From NCBI RefSeq assembly GCF_902459465.1, contig NC_047062.1, positions 16,127,994-16,191,993 of the forward strand: a stretch of DNA of 64,000 bases, given 5' to 3'. The notes below the pieces were generated by a model. The model saw only the letters and a list, made by a program, of their open reading frames with translations. It searched no databases and was not told the origin of the DNA. Of this stretch, positions 23,401 through 38,400 are shown one piece after another. The translations under genes were made by a program, and so were the position numbers. The stretch is from Asterias rubens. Taxonomy: Eukaryota; Echinodermata; Asteroidea; Forcipulatida; Asteriidae. How positions within the stretch are numbered: position 1 is the first letter of the stretch; the number at the start of each line of letters is the position of its first letter.

Positions 23401-26400
23401 ACAAGTCATGACAACATTGGAACTTGTTTCCATTTTAAAACTATTTTTGTTTAAAAATGGGTGAAAATTAAGTGGTAAACAAAGACATTGAAGAATAATG
23501 AATCGTTGTGGCTACACACTATAAACTGTAATCTGAAGGAAATCACGGAATACTTTCATGATTTTGCAAATACCCCGGTAAAGATTATTACTTATCATGA
23601 AAGACACTGTATAAACTTACATAAATTTTGTGAAACAGAAGAAATACTATAAACATGCCATGGAAAGCCTACACAGTGTCTTCCATTCGGTTAAATTGTA
23701 AGCCTGTAACGTATTGTCTTTTGTCACTAAGTTTTATCCACAAGTGTTATTTGAAAGTCATTTTTAGGATAAACAAAAAAGGGTGAACAATTTATGTACA
23801 ACAAATATACATAGATGGAAATTTTGGACAGAAATTTACAAACAGTGTGCACGCTGAATGTTTTAATTTAAATTGTAAAAAATGTATGCAGGTGCCAAAA
23901 TGTGTAAATACTTTTCTCTGTATATTTTAAACATCAGGAGACATTTTTTTTTTGCTCTCAGGAAAACTAATTATGTTCATTGTTCCCAATTCTCATTTTG
24001 AAAAATGCCGTAATGAAACTATGGAAACAGATGTGTGTAATTGGTATACTCGGCGTCCACAGCGAGTTCAAGGCGCCTTGTCAACTGGAAGAATCAATGG
24101 CACAAGTGGCAATATAACTCCTCTAAAAATAGAAATTTTATTTCTGACTTACGTGCATGCGTTTACACCTAGGCCCAATTTCAAAGAGCTGTTAAAGCAG
24201 AAAAAAAATTATAACACATTTCTGCTAAGAAATGAGCAGGATACCAGTCACAAATTTCACTTGTAAGTTGGTAGTTTGGCTGGTAATCTTAATCTGGTAA
24301 GAAGAATTTGTTTATGCTTAGCAACTTATTTTTGCTTAGGCAGCTCTATTGAAATTGGGCCCTGGTTCTGCCTAACATTGTCTCTATTTTTATCAGAGTA
24401 TCCAGTCTCTTAATGTATTGTTTTCCTTTTTGTATTACTGTTTCTACTACACCCAGGGGCTTTTTTTTACAGTCGGTTCACAAATTAGAATCCAAACAAG
24501 AAGAATAGTACAAAAGAATGACAGTGGTCTGGGTTGATGTGGAATGGTATACAACAATATAGCCTACATTTCAAGGTTTTACATTTTACAGTTTTCTTCA
24601 TGGTTCGGATGTGTAATGGGAATTCTGTGCTTATGGTGCTACTTGAATTGGCTGGTCCTGGAGAGAGCACAATATAAATTTACTAAATTATTATCATAGC
24701 AACAAACCCATAAATTATGGGTTTGTTGCTGTGTAAAGCACATAACTCTATGGGGTGTAAACATAGAGTTCCATGGTAAGAAGATTGGGTCCTGTTCTGT
24801 CTCAAGGACTATTTGACATAATTTATAGAAGAAAACAGTGCTAAGTGCAAAAGCTTGCTAAGCACAGAAAAACCTGGTTAAGCAGAAACAGGTTACTAGC
24901 AAAAATTCCTTAAGTTTTCATTGTTGCGACTGGTGTCCCACTCATTTGTTTTGCTTAGCAAAGCATTCTTTTAAAACTGCTTTATGAAATTGGGCCCAGT
25001 GTGAAGCGTCATGCCAAATGCAAACACTGCTGGAACACTATTGGTAATTACTCAAAACAATTGTTAGCATAAAAACTCAGTAACAAACAATGGAGAGCTG
25101 TTGATATTACGAAACATTGTGAGAAACGGCTCCCTCTAGAGTAACATATAATTTTTTGAGAAAGAGATAATTTCACTCAAATAATAAAAGCATCTGAAAG
25201 CACACAAATTTGTGCAGCAAGGGTGTTTTTATCTTTCTTTATTCTCTTGCCACTTCGATGACCAGTTGAGCCCAAGGTTTTTATTTTATACATATTATGT
25301 TGGGATTTACCAAGTGAGAATACAGGTCTTTGACAATTATTACCAAACGTGTCAAATGCCTTTTATTTAAAAAACACAAATTTGATTGTCTTGATGGCAG
25401 GAATGGAGCCTGTAGTCATCTGACTGATCACAGCAAGGTCACTGTCATCGCAGCAGCAAGCGCTTCACACAACCCAGAGATCCTCAGCTTGATTGTTGAA
25501 GAAGGAGATAAGATTAATCCAGAGATCTTAGACATTTCTGACGATGATGGTGTCACTCCGTTGATGATTGCTGGTAGGAAAGGAAGCTATCAAATCGTTG
25601 AAATGTTGATAGATCTTGGGGTGAGTGTTGCATTGATTTCATTTTTGTATGTTTTATTTTACAGGTAAAAATATTACAATTACATTCCTAACAGGAATGT
25701 GTCTTTGTGAGGTCAAGCATTCTCTAAAGAGCATTTGATTTTTATTTGATTTTTTTGATGAATTTGAAAAAAGGAGGTATGTTGAGTAAGGTGTGCATGA
25801 CAATGCGTTTTTGTGAAACTCAGTTTTTTTGACAATTATCACCAAACATTTTTTGCACTGCAGGGATGTGATTCCTCCGTTTTAAAACGGTGTTCCACCT
25901 TTAACAAAAAGAAATTAAAATTCTAAAAGAAATGGAGATATAACCAATTACTCCCCAGATTGCAGAGTAGGGCTTTTTTAAAACCAAAGATAAATGTGAA
26001 CAATTGGGCTTCATGCTCGCAAGTGTTCAAGCTCGCATGCTTTCACGCTTTGCTCACAGAGTTCAGTTTTTTTTCCTCAACAGCCTTTCACATCCCTGGT
26101 AATGGAAACGCCTTTGACAAAATTGAGTGTAAAAACATGACAATTACATCACAAATTTTACATAAAATACAAAAGGCAGGATATATAAAAATACAAAGAG
26201 CAGATTACACATTAGAGTAAATATTAACATTTCTAGGGTTAAATAGTGAGCATGCAATGCTGTTTATTTCTTTTCATAATTATGTTGCATCAAATTGCCT
26301 GGCCAGTCAGCTTTGGTGGTTTCTTTATTTGATGGTATACCCGCATCAAGAGTTGTGAGCATACAGTACAGTAATTTTGTTTCATTATGTTGCAATTACG

Positions 26401-29400
26401 ATCTGCCAGTTCAGTCAACTCACTGATTTTGTTTGTGTGGCTGTAAACCACCATCAATCATAATTTGACTGAACAATGATAAATAAAGGCACTGCGACAC
26501 GTTTGGTAATTGTCAAAGACCGGTATTCTCACTTGGTGTATCCCAACATACAATAACAAACCTGTACAAATTTGACTCAATTGGTCATCGAAGTTGCAAG
26601 AGAATAATGAAGGAAAACACACCCTGGTTGCACGAATTTGTGTGATTTCAGATGCATAATAAAAGACTTCAGCTGAATTTTTTATCATTTGAGTGAGAAA
26701 TTACCTCTTTCTCAAAAACTATGTTACTTTAGAGGGAGCCATTTCTCAAAATGTTTTTTACTATTACAATTACAATTGTTTTGAGTAATTACCAATAGTG
26801 TCCAGTGCCTTTAAAGGCAGTGGACACTATTGGTAATTACTCAAAATAATTATTTGCATAAAACCCTACTTGGTGACGAGCAATGGGGAGCTGTTGATAA
26901 TACAAGAAATTGTGAGAAACGGCTCCCTCTGAAGTAATGTAGTTTTCGAGAAAGAAGTAATTTTCACAAATTTGATTTCAAGACCTCAGATTTAGAATTT
27001 GAGGTCTCGAAATCAAGCATCTGAAAGCACACAACTTCGTGTGACAAGTGTGTTTTTTCTTTCATTCATATCTCGCAACTTCGACGACCGATTGAGCTCA
27101 AATTTCCACCAGTTTGTTATTTTATGCATATGTTGAGATACACCAAGTGAGACGACTGGTCTTTGACAATTACCAATAGTGTCCAGTGCCTTTAAATTGT
27201 TTTTTTTTCAATTGGCAACAGGCTTCCCTTGAAGCAACTGACAAGTCGGGTAAGACTGCAATGCACCACACCATTGAGCACCACCACAACGACTGTGTTA
27301 AGATGCTCATTGAAGCAGATCCATCACTCGCTGCTCTGACGGATTCCGAAGGACGCAACGCTTTACATCTGGCAACTATAGATGGCGACATTGAATTGAT
27401 CCAGCTGGTACTGCCGCATGTAGATATCAACGCGATGGATAATGAACAACACTCAGCTATTCATTGGGCAACAGGTAGATATACCGGCTATACTTAGCAG
27501 GCCAGCCGTCGATTTCACAAAGAGTTAGGACTCGTCTTATCTCGAGTTAGGATGATAGGATTAATCTTAAGGTCTACATGCTACAGTGCAGGGTTGGGAC
27601 TCGTCCTAAGTCATAAGATTAATCTTAAGTTAGGAAGAGTTTTGTGAAATCGACGGTAGGAGTAAAGGCATGGTTGGCTTTTGTGTAAAGTTCACCTCTC
27701 ACCAATGTGACCTTCGATTTCACCAAACTCTTCCTAACTTAGGAATAATCTTAGGAGGAGTTAAGTTCCGTATCCAAAGGCGTAGGACGCATTGAACCCA
27801 TCCTAAGTTAGGACGAGTAAGTAACTCGGGATTAATCTTAGTGTTTACATGCCACAGTGCAGGGCTGGGACTCGTCCTAAGTCTTATTAAGATTAGTCCT
27901 AAGTTAGGAAGAGTTTGGTGAAGTCGACGACTGGTTCGATACCCGGCGAAGGCAATATGTGATTTTGGTTCTTTCCCATGACATGAGGGTTTTTCTTCAG
28001 GCTGTCTGGTGTTCCTCCCTTGGTGACCCATTTACTAGTGGAACTGCCTTTTGCAAAATATAAAATGAACTTTTCCCCTTAAAGATGAAAACTCTATACC
28101 TGATTTAGTAGGTCAGGGCGGAATGGATGGGAGGGGTGAGGGAACTGTAGGATAAAGCAAAACAGTTGCTTAACAAAATTTTCTTAACCAACCATTTATC
28201 TTTCACCTGGAACTTTTTCTGGAAATGGTCAGTCTAAATTTTTAATTTTTAATTCTTGTTCTCTATTTTTGTGAATGCCTTTACTTGTACTTATTCTCCT
28301 TATTTATACACAGGGAACACATATTTCATGTTTCTTTATTACAACAATAAAAACAAATTGAATCTTGAGTTAATTTTTTTAATTTTTTTATTTTGTATAT
28401 GTGTAGAGAATGCATTGTCATGCGTCTCAGAGTTTTGGCACTACTGGCACAAAAGGCTGTCAACAATAGACAACCTTTTTTTTTTCTCAACTGAGAAAAT
28501 TGCTTCCGGAAATTTTTTTACGTGAAGGCTACATTTATAAAGGTGTCAATTAAAAAACAGCTTAGTACCTAATAGGCTGGACGCTTTAAGGTTTACGGTG
28601 ATTGAATATTGACTTTCTGCTTTCATTGAGCTACTGGGCAACTCTGATAATTTAGGGGGGGGGGATTCAATGCTGTAGTCCCTCAAAAATCAATGGATAT
28701 TTTAATCTCTTCCTTATAAATACAGGTGTTGTGTAAACATTAACAGCCTAGTATTAAAACAGTGTTTCTTTATGAGGTCAAGTAGTCCTTAGTAGGATCT
28801 TTTATTGAACTATTTTTTGATGGGTTTGAAAGAGAGGTACGCAGGTGGGTTAAGTAAGGTATGCTTGAAAATGGATGTTTGTGAAACTGTGTTATTTTTT
28901 GAGTAAACATAACCATACAATCAGAGATATGGCAGATTTGCTTGTTTTCTAACATTCTTGACAATGGAAATGTCTTTGACAGATTGAGGATTTTGTGATA
29001 GCATGAAGGTAGAAATAGGAGTTGTTTTAATAGTCAATTCAAGGTGTGGTCTTAGCTGTTAGCTGTACCCTTTTTGGCTAAATGGGTCAAGGTCAAATGT
29101 TGTTGGTAGCATTTTAGGGCATTTTTGGTACATGCGTATAGGGCATAGTGCAAGCCACCAATTTTTATCATGCTTGTTTAACTAATATTTGTGTTTTATC
29201 CAACCAGTTGTGTGCTAGGCAATGTACACTCACTACTTTCTCAAGTCATAAGAAAAAAGGTTCTTTTCTAGGTGGTATTAAAGGTCATGACCCCTGTTGT
29301 TCTACAGCAGCTGTCTTACCACTAGACCCCGAGATTGCCCGGTAGCTAGTGGCAGTTTGAATCCTATAAGGATTGAAGTTGTGGGTTCGGATCCCACCCG

Positions 29401-32400
29401 AATAATATTCCCATGGATTTGTTTGGTCTCATGACTTGAGAAAGTACTGAGTATACAGTGCAAAACACACATCAGTATAGGTGATGTTTGAAGCTTTGCA
29501 TTGTGTAAACAAAAATGGGTAAAATCAAAATATTATTCTCTATCCCAATGCAAACTTAACATCCATTCTTGTTGACTTTTCTCCACAGTGTGTGGTCTCT
29601 ACAACTGTATCTCTCTCCTGATTGAGAGTGGTTGCACTCCAGCCACCCCGGACATCCACGGAGCCTACCCAATCCACTACGCCACCCAGATGTGTGGAGA
29701 TCCAGCCATGGCTACTGCTGGGCTGAGATGCCTACAGGCTCTACTCCGTAAAGGTGGCAGCTCTGTTAATTGTGTGGATAAAGGCGGCAAGACGCCACTA
29801 TTGTGGGCAGCTTCTGCTGGTAATATCAAAGCTTGTAGACTGCTGGTTGACTTAAAAGCTGATATAACCCTCTCTGATGACAATGGTTTAACAGGTATTT
29901 GTCATTCTTGTATTCAATAATTTGGGGTTGAACGAAGAAACAGTGGTTAGAGCGGGATTTGAACCAAAGACCTCCGGACTTTGGTTGTAACAACTGAAAT
30001 TAGCTGTTGTGTTTTTTAAAGATTTTCAGATACAGTTTTCTTGAACTTCATTTCAGAGGGAAATAATTCTGTATCCTCTGTAATATTTTTGTATCCTTAC
30101 CAATCCTGGGCCCAATTTCATAGAGCTGCTAAGCATAAAAATTTGCTTAGCATGAAATTTCTTCTTTGAAAAAAAAACAGGATTACCAACCAAATTTCCA
30201 CATGATTTTCAGGGTAAGCAAACAACAGCTCAATACAAGCAATATGCAACAAATGGAAATTTGGTTGATAATCCTGTTTTTATCAAGGAATAAATTTCAT
30301 GCTAAGCAAATTTTCGTGCTTAGCAGCTCTATGAAATTGGCCCCTGTACAGTTCCTTTTAGACTTCACACTGATTTTAAAGGTACAGTAATGTTTTGGCT
30401 GTATTCACTTTCACTACTGATAAGTGTCTTATTTTGGTGGGGTGTCCCAAATCTTCAAGGCTTGAATGCAGTGTGTGTTCTTATTTTATATGATTTTGGG
30501 GGTTGAACGAAGAATTGACTAGAGTGGGATTCAAACCAACGGCCTCCGGATTAAATAACGTGCCGGCGCTCTTCCAACTGAGCTATATATAGCCCTATGT
30601 TGGCAGTGTCACTATTTTGTCAATATCTTTGATCGGGGTGCCAGTCAGAAGCCATACAAACGTTATATGCTGATATTCTTCTTTCTTCTACTACCAGCTC
30701 TACACTGTGCTGTATGTCGAAATCACCCGTCCTGTTTAGAGGCATTACTTAGGGACTGTCGCTGCGAACCGAACCCAGCAGACAAAGGGGGTTGCACACC
30801 ACTGTTCTACGCTATCACCATGGATCACGGTGAGTGCGCCCTCACGCTGCTGAAATATGGAGCATCGCCAAGCTGGAAAGATCAAGATGGGAAGAGGTAA
30901 GTTTTTATAAAGTGATCTTTTAAGCTCTGTGTGGTGTTAATAGGAATAAACTGTAAATAAAAGTCAACTTGCGGTACAACTATACAACCATGTGTAAATC
31001 TCTTTTGAGGGAGTGTTGGCTCCGACAAGAGCTGGTTTGGTCTTGAAGTTTCAAACAGTATACTCTGCTCGTCTTCAGTTTTTGTCTGAAGTTCTCACTT
31101 GAGAATAGTCGAATGAATAAAAATATTACAAATGTTCTGACCTTGTCTTTCAACATTCAGACTGTCATTGTAACTTGTCAGCTATTCCAAGGGGCTAAGA
31201 GCAAGTTGTAAAAGTACTTTCATGCAAATGTCAATGGAATGGGATTGGTAACTATAAAATAAAATACGCATTTTTTTAAAAATATGTTCAGTCATGTTCC
31301 CTGTGTGGAATATTGATTATGAATTGTAATTCTCATCATACTAAAAAAGGGCTTAAAGGCAAAGTGTGTTTGGTAATTATTCTTAAAACTATAATGGCAA
31401 AAAAAACTCATTATTGTTTAAAGTCTACAGCAGCTTTTTCAGGTTACGGATTATTCTTCCTTTGTGGACATAACCACTTTGTATTTTGGGCAATATCTCA
31501 AAAGCGCACCCACGTTTTGAAATGTTAATTTTATTGTGCATATCTACATTTATATAGGATTAAAACAATCAAACGGTTCCCAAAACCAAAGGTATACCGT
31601 TGCTAGTTAATATTCAACTTCTATGGTGTCTATGATCTGTTGAAATCAAGGACTTTTATGCAGTTGCACGATCACAAAATAATAATAATAAATAAGTTGA
31701 CTTTCTGAATTTCTCATCAGTCCGGCATTCTGTGCTGCATCTAGAGGTTCAGTACCGATCCTGAAGTTACTAAATAATTATGGAGGCTCACTTCAGCTTC
31801 GCACTATCAGCAAAGATACTCCACTAACTCAAGCTGCTAAAGCTCAACATATAGGTAAATCATATGTTAATATGAACTGTTAACAGCGTAAATGGTCACT
31901 CCAGATGAGTAAAGTGTGGTTCAAGTTTTTTTATTGCACAAATTGCAAAAGCAAAGTGAATTCCCTTGCGGCACAAGAAGAAAACATCTCGTTAGGTATT
32001 ATTTGCATCACAGATTGTGCTTCGTCATCGCTTTCGCTTGAAGTATTAACTGTGCTTTAGTGACATCAGTATAGTATAATCTTAAAGTTGCTGATTGAAG
32101 GTTTTCTTCATGAGATTTTTTATGCAAATAGATTTTCAAAATGATTAATTTCAAAAATGTATTAACCTAAAGACTATGTGATTAATGTGGTGGTTGGTAT
32201 TTTAGTTTATCTATTAGTTTATTAACATTTATATTTAATTTATTATTATTTATTTCGTCTTCTCTTTTGGTTTAATTTTGAATTGCTTTCATGTTCATTT
32301 TCTGCCTTTCACTGATTTTACTAAATGAATAACAAAATGTTTCCCATTGCATGTGAGTTTCATTTTGTTCCTCTCATCATTTTTTTTCTTTCTATTTTGC

Positions 32401-35400
32401 CCAACACAGAAGCTGTGTCTTTCTTATTGAAGCATGGCTGTAAAGTGAATACCAGGGATGGCAGTGGACTGACATCAATGCATCACGCTGCAACCAATAA
32501 CAGTGTCTTGCTCTGTACACTTCTTCATCAGCATGAGGCAAATATTAACTCTGTCTGTGTGACTAAACAGGTACGTTGGCTTCTTGGGACCATTCTGTAT
32601 TTTAGTTTGAGGTGTGTCGAGTTTATCTGAAGTGGTAGAGATAAGCTTGAATCATCAGTAATGCTTTCAACCTTGTGTTCAATTACTTAATTGCCGTTTG
32701 CCAATTTTGTTTTAATGTTTTGTGAATTTGTTCGTTTCAATGTAGAAAACAAAAAAGGATTTTTAAAATTAATACTAATAACAAGCACTGTACATATATA
32801 TTTGTTATGCTTTCCCCTCTCCTTTGTATGTGTCAATTGTCTTTTCCGAGTAATGAACTTGAAATTCTATTTGTACCTGTAAGATAATAATAATAATAAT
32901 AGTAGGTATTTGTAATGCGCCAAATCAATCTTTACAGATGTTCAAGGCACAAGCAGAGACAATGTAAACACCAAAATACATGTACATATCCAGTGAGTGC
33001 TAAACAAACAATAATAATAACACCATTTAAAACAAAAAAAGATGACCAATTCTCCATCGTAACCTCATTCTTCTTTTTAGGGGAAACCACGTACACCCCT
33101 TGACTGTGCAGAGGAGTCAAACAGCAGGGAGTGTGTCGCATACCTACTCTCCCTGGGAGCTAAACATGGCTCCGAAATCCCTGAGGAGCTCTGGCAAAGT
33201 GAGGAGGAAGAAAAAGATAAAGAAGAAGATGGAAGAGATGCTTCGGGAGAGGAGATTGCACTTCATAATTTGAACGAAGATGAGAAACACAAGAAGATGG
33301 ATGAAGAACAAAACTTGGGTGATGATAAGGAGCAAGACCAGGAACGAGACGAAACACAAGAGCCTCCTGTCAAAGAAGAGGTGGAAGATGAGGCCAAAAG
33401 TAAAGAGGGCTCGTCAGACCAGGACTTGAAGACGAATGAGGACAGGGTAGCTAGGAAGAAACCTCAAAGCAAGTGTAAAAGCGGCCCTAACAAAACAAAT
33501 GCTGAAGAATTGGAGACAAAACTAGCCAACTGGAATACATATTTACAAGGTTGGTGGTTTATTTTAGTAGACACTTTTGTCACAAGAATTTAAAGGCAGT
33601 GGACACTATTGGTAATTACTCAAAATAATTATTGGCATAAAACCTTACTTTGTAACGAGTAATGGGGAGAGAATGAAGGTATAAAACATTGTGAGAAACA
33701 GCTCCCTCTGAAGTGACCTAGTTTTGGAGAAAGGAGTTATTTTCCACGAATTTGATTTCAAGACCTCAAGTTTAGAACTTGAGGTCTTGAAATCAACCAT
33801 CTAAACGCACACAACTTCGTGTGACAAGGGCGTTTTTTTCTTTCATAGTTATCTTGCCACTCCGAAGACCGATCGAACTCAAATTTTCACAGGTTTGTTA
33901 TTTTATGCATATGTTGAGATACACCAAGTAAGAAGACTGATCTTTGACAATTACCAATAGTGTACACTGTCTTTAACCTCTAGAATATTTCAAGTTCAGT
34001 AACAGGGGAACAATCACTAGAGTTTTGGAGTGCAGGCCTACTAAAACATATCTTGTAAAAGTTCTCTAAAAAAGCATGAACTTGTAAGAACCTCACATAT
34101 AATACTGTTATGCTTGGCTTAATAGCTGTTTAAAAATGTGCTGATATTTAGCTGCAATGAAATTCCTTAAAACTTCTGTCTTATTTTACAGAATTCCTTG
34201 TGTCTTTGTGGAGTGTAAGGTCTAACCCAAATTGTTTGTTAAATGAAAGGTTATGGGCAGGGAGTCGGGGACATTCTCAACTCTTTTTAAGAAATTGGTC
34301 CCAGATTTTGAAAGCCTAAAAGATTGTTCATAGTTGCATAAGATTTCTTTCTCCTCCTTTTTCCAATTAAGATAACGTGGAATTCTTGGATGTAGTCATC
34401 AACTCTCAAGCCCAAGAGCTGTCAGAGGCAAGGCAAAAAGCCAGGAGCCAGAAGAAAGAACTTGTTGGCCGTTTAGAGGAACTCAAGACAGAACTGGAGA
34501 GAAGCTGCAAAAGGCTCTATAAAGACGTAGAACAAAATGTAAGCTGAAATCATCTCCTTTTCATATTAATATCAAAGTCTTATATAGCGCACATATCTAC
34601 CAAACAAGGTACTCAAGGCGCTGAGTATATATACAAACTTTCAGAAAGATAGGTTATTGCAGTGATGAATTCTGAGACCCAACTATTTAAGCACCTTATT
34701 AGGGTTTACAAGGTGCTACAGGGGATACAGTAGCCACAGCCAGGAACACAGGGGTTAACCCCTTCTCTTTTCGATAAGTGCACTGGGTTCTTTTACATGC
34801 ATTACACAACACATGGGACCAATGGCTTTACGTCCCATCCGAAGCAATGGTGAAGTGTCTTGCTTAAGGACACAAGTGTCACGGCTTGGGATTCGAACCC
34901 ACACTCTGCTGATCAGAAACACCAGAGTTTGAATTCGGTGCTCTTAACCGCTCGGCCACTTCCATATTAATGTAGAAAGACCAGCAAAAGCAGTTAAAAT
35001 AAAAAAAATTACTGAGCGCTTTGCCAATTCGGCCATGGAAATATTTGGTGGTAATTTCAAGAGAAATTCACTTTTAAGCCAGTTTCAGAACTAAATAGTT
35101 TTCAACATGGATAACTTTAATCAGCGGCTTCTTAATGAACATTTTGTTTAACTGTTTAAGGTTATTTTTTGTCCTACAGGTCAAAGATTAATAATGTACT
35201 TTCTTGGTTCCAAGTTTTTTTAATTTTAAATTTTAAATTTATTTCTTTAAACCTGAAATTATTTTCCATTACACCTTAGCTTCTTCTACTTGTCAATTGC
35301 TATTTATAGATTTAAAACTTCTTGGAACACTACCGTTTTAATCATCTTTGTAAATTGGTTTTTTTTTAAATATTGTTTTGTTTTTATATTTGATTGTTTT

Positions 35401-38400
35401 GTTGTATTTTTAACAATTTATATTTTGTATATTTTGAATGGTTTTCTACAGATTCGTGGCAGTTCTCATACTGGGAGATAAATAAACAATTCTTCAGCAA
35501 ACTGTAGAATTGTAAAAAAAATAATCTACACTTTCTTCAAAAGTATAGTTAAAATGAAATATTATGTTAGAATGAAATAGCAATGTTTCTGAGAGGGCAT
35601 TCAGCAAGAGCTTTGTATCAGGTTGGTAATGTCTAGTCCTTTGTATCTTTGGGTTTTTCCTCAATTTTTTCGTTTGTCTTTTGTCTTGGTTTTTCTCATT
35701 AATTGAATATTAATTCTGCGATTTGTTGTCTTTGTATGTTCTTTGTTGCATATTGAAGTAATACAAAAATTAAGTTAAACACTTTTTGGTTTTTTGGTTT
35801 TCAGGAGAGCAAGAGAGAAAGCACCCAGACAGATATTGCTGTAGTCAGGAGACTGCATGACATCGAAGAAAGATTTCAGGTATAACTCAACTCTATCTAC
35901 TAAGGGTCTTTGTTTGTTACCAAGCCGAATACTCTCACATCAATCAGCATGACTTGAAAGAACCATTGTTAGATAACCAACTGTGGTGCGCCTGACACTC
36001 GCAAAAGCAATTCCGTCCAAGCCCCTTGTGTGATGCTGATGGTATAAATTTTGTTATCACTCTTAAAATTATTGGCAATAAAAGCCATTGAAACCCTATC
36101 GCAGAATTTTGAGAAACATTTCACTTTGAAGCAATGTGGCTATTTAAAAAGTATGTATAAGTTTTTATGCCCCAAAATTTGAATCTGAGAATCAGATTGT
36201 GTATTCCTATTAGGGATTATTCTTCTTCCTGCTTGAACATATTTGCTCCGGATTGAAAAAAAACCAAAACATTACAACTAACAGATCCCAGGCTGGGAAA
36301 TGGTTGAGGTTTGAGTTGGCGCTTGAAGGTGGTAGTAGGTTCTGCTTACTTGATAGCACACGGCAACTTGTTTCACAATTAAGTCAGTCGCAAGAAATTC
36401 AGACTCATGAGTGAAGGTATTTATAATATGGTCAGACTTCTCTTCTCTGTGTGTGTAGAGAGCTAATGCATCAGCAGCAGCCAGCTTGGATGAGTTCCGT
36501 GCATCACACTTTAAGGTATCAGACAGTGGAGACAGAGAGGGTGAGAATCAGGCTAGTGGTGATGAATCAATACCTGATGGAAACAGGTCAGTAATAATAA
36601 TAATATTAGAACAATCTTATATTCCGCGAAATATAACTGGAAGAAACCTTGATGCGATTTACTAAAACTTAAAATTACAAGGAATGAGAGGCAAGTTGAA
36701 ACAGATGGGTTTTGAGGTTTGATTTAAAATGGTCGAGGGTAGCAGCTGTTCTAAGTGAAGATGGTAGGGCATTCCACAATTTGGGTGAGGTGATTGAAAA
36801 AGCCTTGGAGCCATATGACTTAGCCCTAGGTGTGGTGGTGGTCAGGAAGTTTGGGAGGAGCGGAGAGATCTAGGAGGGTGATGACACTAGCAGAGGGCCT
36901 TAATATTGTTTTTGTTTGTTACCCAGTACATCTTGTCTTTGTATTCTGTTGTGTTTTTCTCAAGAGCGCTTAGGGACATGTTTGATTTCTATGTGTTATG
37001 CGCTATATAAGAATGGTTAATTATTATTTAATAATGTAGCAACATATGCAGAATTTGCGTCAGAATTTATTGGATTCCACATGGACTATTTATTTTTTAA
37101 ACAATGTATTGTACATTAACCTTCCTACTCTCAGACCGTTCACAAGCTTCCTTTAAATCGTTCCTTTTTGCAATACAGACCGATACAAACATTCCGCAAT
37201 ACCTGCTCTAACGGAACTCATAAATGCCAAAGACGGGCCTGGTTGGTTTACAACAATGACCGTCTTGCTTGCACCTTGTTTGTATTTTTCTAGTCTCAAG
37301 TTGAATTCTTTTAAATTTGCTGTAGACTGCTAAAGCCACTTGGCTTTTGTGTTTGTTGTTTTTTTGTAATTGTCTATTTGTCATATTTGACAATTTTATA
37401 TCGTTAACTATAAACAATGAAGCGATTTTGGCCTTCGGGCCAGAGTGTTCAAATTGCAATCACTTGATAATAATTATACTATAAATATGTATATCATTCG
37501 CTGTGGTTTTGAGTTGTCGATGAGTTCGCTCAAATTGATTGGGAGTATTTGAGTGTAAATAATGTTAAGATATCATTCACTTTTACATATGTTTCTGTTC
37601 TTTGGATAACTTGCTCCATCTGCAGGCATATGAAGTGCTGTGTTGAATGCCAGGTGGTGCACCCACATTGAAAGGCCAATATCACTGGCCAAAGTATTTA
37701 GCTCTGTGTCGGGTAAATGTGGAACGATGTTGATTTGTACTTGAAATGTACCCTCCAGGTTTGATTCGAGCCAGCAAAATAATGAAGCATGGATGGAGAA
37801 AAAGAACAAAGACCATTTGCAGAAGACAAGAATACAACAAGCGTCATCGAGCATGAAGCTTATGAATTCCCCAAAGATGGGTAAGGGTATAAGTCAATAC
37901 ACTCAGTCGATGTTCCCATGTTCCCATAAGATTTTCCAAATGAAAGTTGCCATGCCCTTTCAACATGTTAAAAGATGAAATTCCAGGCTTGTCAGGTTCC
38001 AATACACCATGACTTGCCAACAGAATTCATGGTTGTAGAGTTGTATTCTTGAGAATGTTGCTTTAACAGATGTTAGTTTTGCATCGGGGATAAAGAGTAC
38101 AATTTGTTTTTACTCTCTAAATGTAAAAGAGTGAAAAACACCACTCTTTACATTTCGAGCTGTCCCTCGAATGGCTCTTCAAAAAGAGTGGTGGTTATTT
38201 CACTCTTTTAGAGTGGTTTCACTCCAGGACAGAGTGAAAAATCACTCAAAAAGATGCAAACTTCAATCTAAAAGAGGGGAAGACCACTCCAAAAAGAGTT
38301 GTCCTTCATATGGCTCTTCAAAGAGTGCTTTTTCACTCTTTTACATTAAGAGAGTACCCTTAAAACGGTGTGTGTAAATAATAAAACAGTTGCTTTACAG

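Noticed and set aside
29588-29920. Separate small ankyrin gene
   Set aside because: This and the other ankyrin frames between 20 and 34 kb join in phase as exons of one gene.
33144-33359. Hydrophobic minus-strand open frames
   Set aside because: They are the antisense of the Glu/Lys-rich linker of the ankyrin protein, which naturally reads as Leu/Phe-rich.
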